This document shows positions 5,029-5,672 of a stretch of DNA of 5,672 nucleotides, piece by piece. The notes under the pieces are model-generated. The model was not told the origin of the DNA and searched no databases. It saw nothing but the letters and a program-made list of their open reading frames with translations. The DNA lies in NCBI GenBank assembly GCA_003650255.1, contig QMOP01000095.1:1-5672 (forward strand), read 5' to 3'. Source of the stretch: Caldisericota bacterium (GTDB lineage Bacteria; CG03; B21-G15). How positions within the stretch are numbered: position 1 is the stretch's first letter; the number at the start of each line of letters is the position of its first letter. A program made the translations under genes and the position numbers.

Positions 5029-5672
5029 CATACCCTCCAACCGGAACTAAGTGCGCATCCCAACCACCTTTTTCTGCTTCACGATATGCTTTTATTACAG
5101 GGCTTATTTTATCCTCCTCTTTAAACACAAACATAGGACCATCAACATTATAAACTCCTGCTGCTGCTATTGTTTGAACAGATGGCCAATCTTTTAAACC
5201 AAAAAACCATCCACCAAAGGGATAACCTTTATTAGAAGAGGAATCACTATTCTTTGTAGCAATTACTATAATTTTATTATGTTTATTAAATGTATCTTTG
5301 TCTGCATAAAGCCATGACTTCTTTTCGTCAGCATAATTTTTCGGCTGATAGAAATGTAAATGTAAACCTTGAGGCAAAACTATCGGAATGGGAGGAATAC
5401 TGAACCACCATGCCTTGGAACTGAAATATTTTATTCCCCTTTCATTTCTTTTAAGTCCTAAAGTTAAACCCTGTAAGATAACCACATTATCCGCACCACA
5501 TTCTTCTCCTTTAGCATTTATTTCCTGTCGTTTGGCTATCTTGTTAGCATAAATTGTCGCAAGCCCTGGATATGGCAGCCGAAAACTATCCTGTGCTGCC
5601 ACCATTCCTTTTACCAGATTTCTAATACCTGAGATTATCTTAGAACTTTCTCCAGACCCAGATCCTGTACCA
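5015..5672 (-). CDS. TadG-like Tad pilus protein, C-terminal part (5' end beyond window)
   Basis: The frame stays open to the right edge, giving 218 visible residues. The ATG at 5603-5605 has in-frame coding sequence before it (Gly/Ser-rich GTGSGSGESS, then KIISGIRNLVKG) and is probably internal, so the true start lies outside. No signal peptide or membrane helix is visible in this part. It is rich in aromatic residues and Pro (AWWFSIPPIPIVLPQG, GGWFFGLKDWP). Its end, with AAAGVYNV about 50 residues before GGWDAHLVPV, resembles the C-terminal ends of some TadG/TadE-like proteins, where an Ala-rich AxAxVY stretch precedes W-x-A-x-LVPV. TadG proteins are membrane-anchored, mostly periplasmic Tad components. 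The call rests on this end motif and on the position directly before tadE, whose start it overlaps. No enzyme motif is seen. Confidence 0.6.
   Translation of the reverse strand, partial: GTGSGSGESSKIISGIRNLVKGMVAAQDSFRLPYPGLATIYANKIAKRQEINAKGEECGADNVVILQGLTLGLKRNERGIKYFSSKAWWFSIPPIPIVLPQGLHLHFYQPKNYADEKKSWLYADKDTFNKHNKIIVIATKNSDSSSNKGYPFGGWFFGLKDWPSVQTIAAAGVYNVDGPMFVFKEEDKISPVIKAYREAEKGGWDAHLVPVGGYGVKH
5033..5038 (-). promoter_or_regulatory. Shine-Dalgarno sequence that decides the TadE-like start
   Basis: GGAGGG lies 4 bases before GTG (5026-5028) and only 1 base before ATG (5029-5031), so it favours GTG. It sits inside the last codons of the TadG-like gene. Confidence 0.5.

Overview
The whole window is one stretch of a Tad/Flp (type IVb) pilus assembly locus. 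Every real gene lies on the minus strand, so transcription runs from the right edge to the left. The DNA is AT-rich, with many AGA, ATA and AAA codons. A predicted lipoprotein and pilus machinery of the type that spans a Gram-negative envelope suggest a low-GC, diderm bacterium, possibly from an uncultured lineage. The sequence alone does not allow a phylum call.

Layout in the direction of transcription: (i) the 3' part of a TadG-like gene that enters from the right edge (5015-5672); (ii) a TadE-like minor pseudopilin whose start lies inside the end of that gene (4543-5028); (iii) a short Flp major pilin gene encoding 59 residues (4335-4514), behind a perfect 10-base Shine-Dalgarno sequence; (iv) a 57-base gap holding a long imperfect inverted repeat and a promoter-like sequence; (v) cpaB (3402-4277); (vi) a 710-residue fusion of a CpaE/TadZ-like domain to a full CpaF/TadA secretion ATPase (1273-3405); (vii) a small lipoprotein with a carboxypeptidase-regulatory-like fold (869-1276); (viii) tadB, which runs off the left edge almost at its end (1-860). 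cpaB/cpaEF and cpaEF/lipoprotein overlap by ATGA, so the block is tightly packed and probably translationally coupled.

How the parts should work together, from knowledge of the family: Flp and TadE (and probably TadG) are prepilin-like subunits, to be processed by a prepilin peptidase that is not in the window. The CpaF half powers assembly against the inner-membrane platform TadB and its partner TadC, which is presumably just beyond the left edge. CpaB is a periplasmic component that goes with the outer-membrane secretin. The CpaE half normally localises the machine.

Most interesting points: CpaE is fused to CpaF and its nucleotide-binding motifs are eroded, so it is probably a non-catalytic targeting or docking domain. 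The secretin gene usually found beside cpaB is absent, and an uncharacterised lipoprotein sits between the ATPase and platform genes. The pilin has Ala instead of Gly at the expected cleavage site. A hairpin or promoter element separates the pilin from the downstream machinery genes. No RNA genes, CRISPR arrays, transposons or gene-free stretches above 300 bases were seen.
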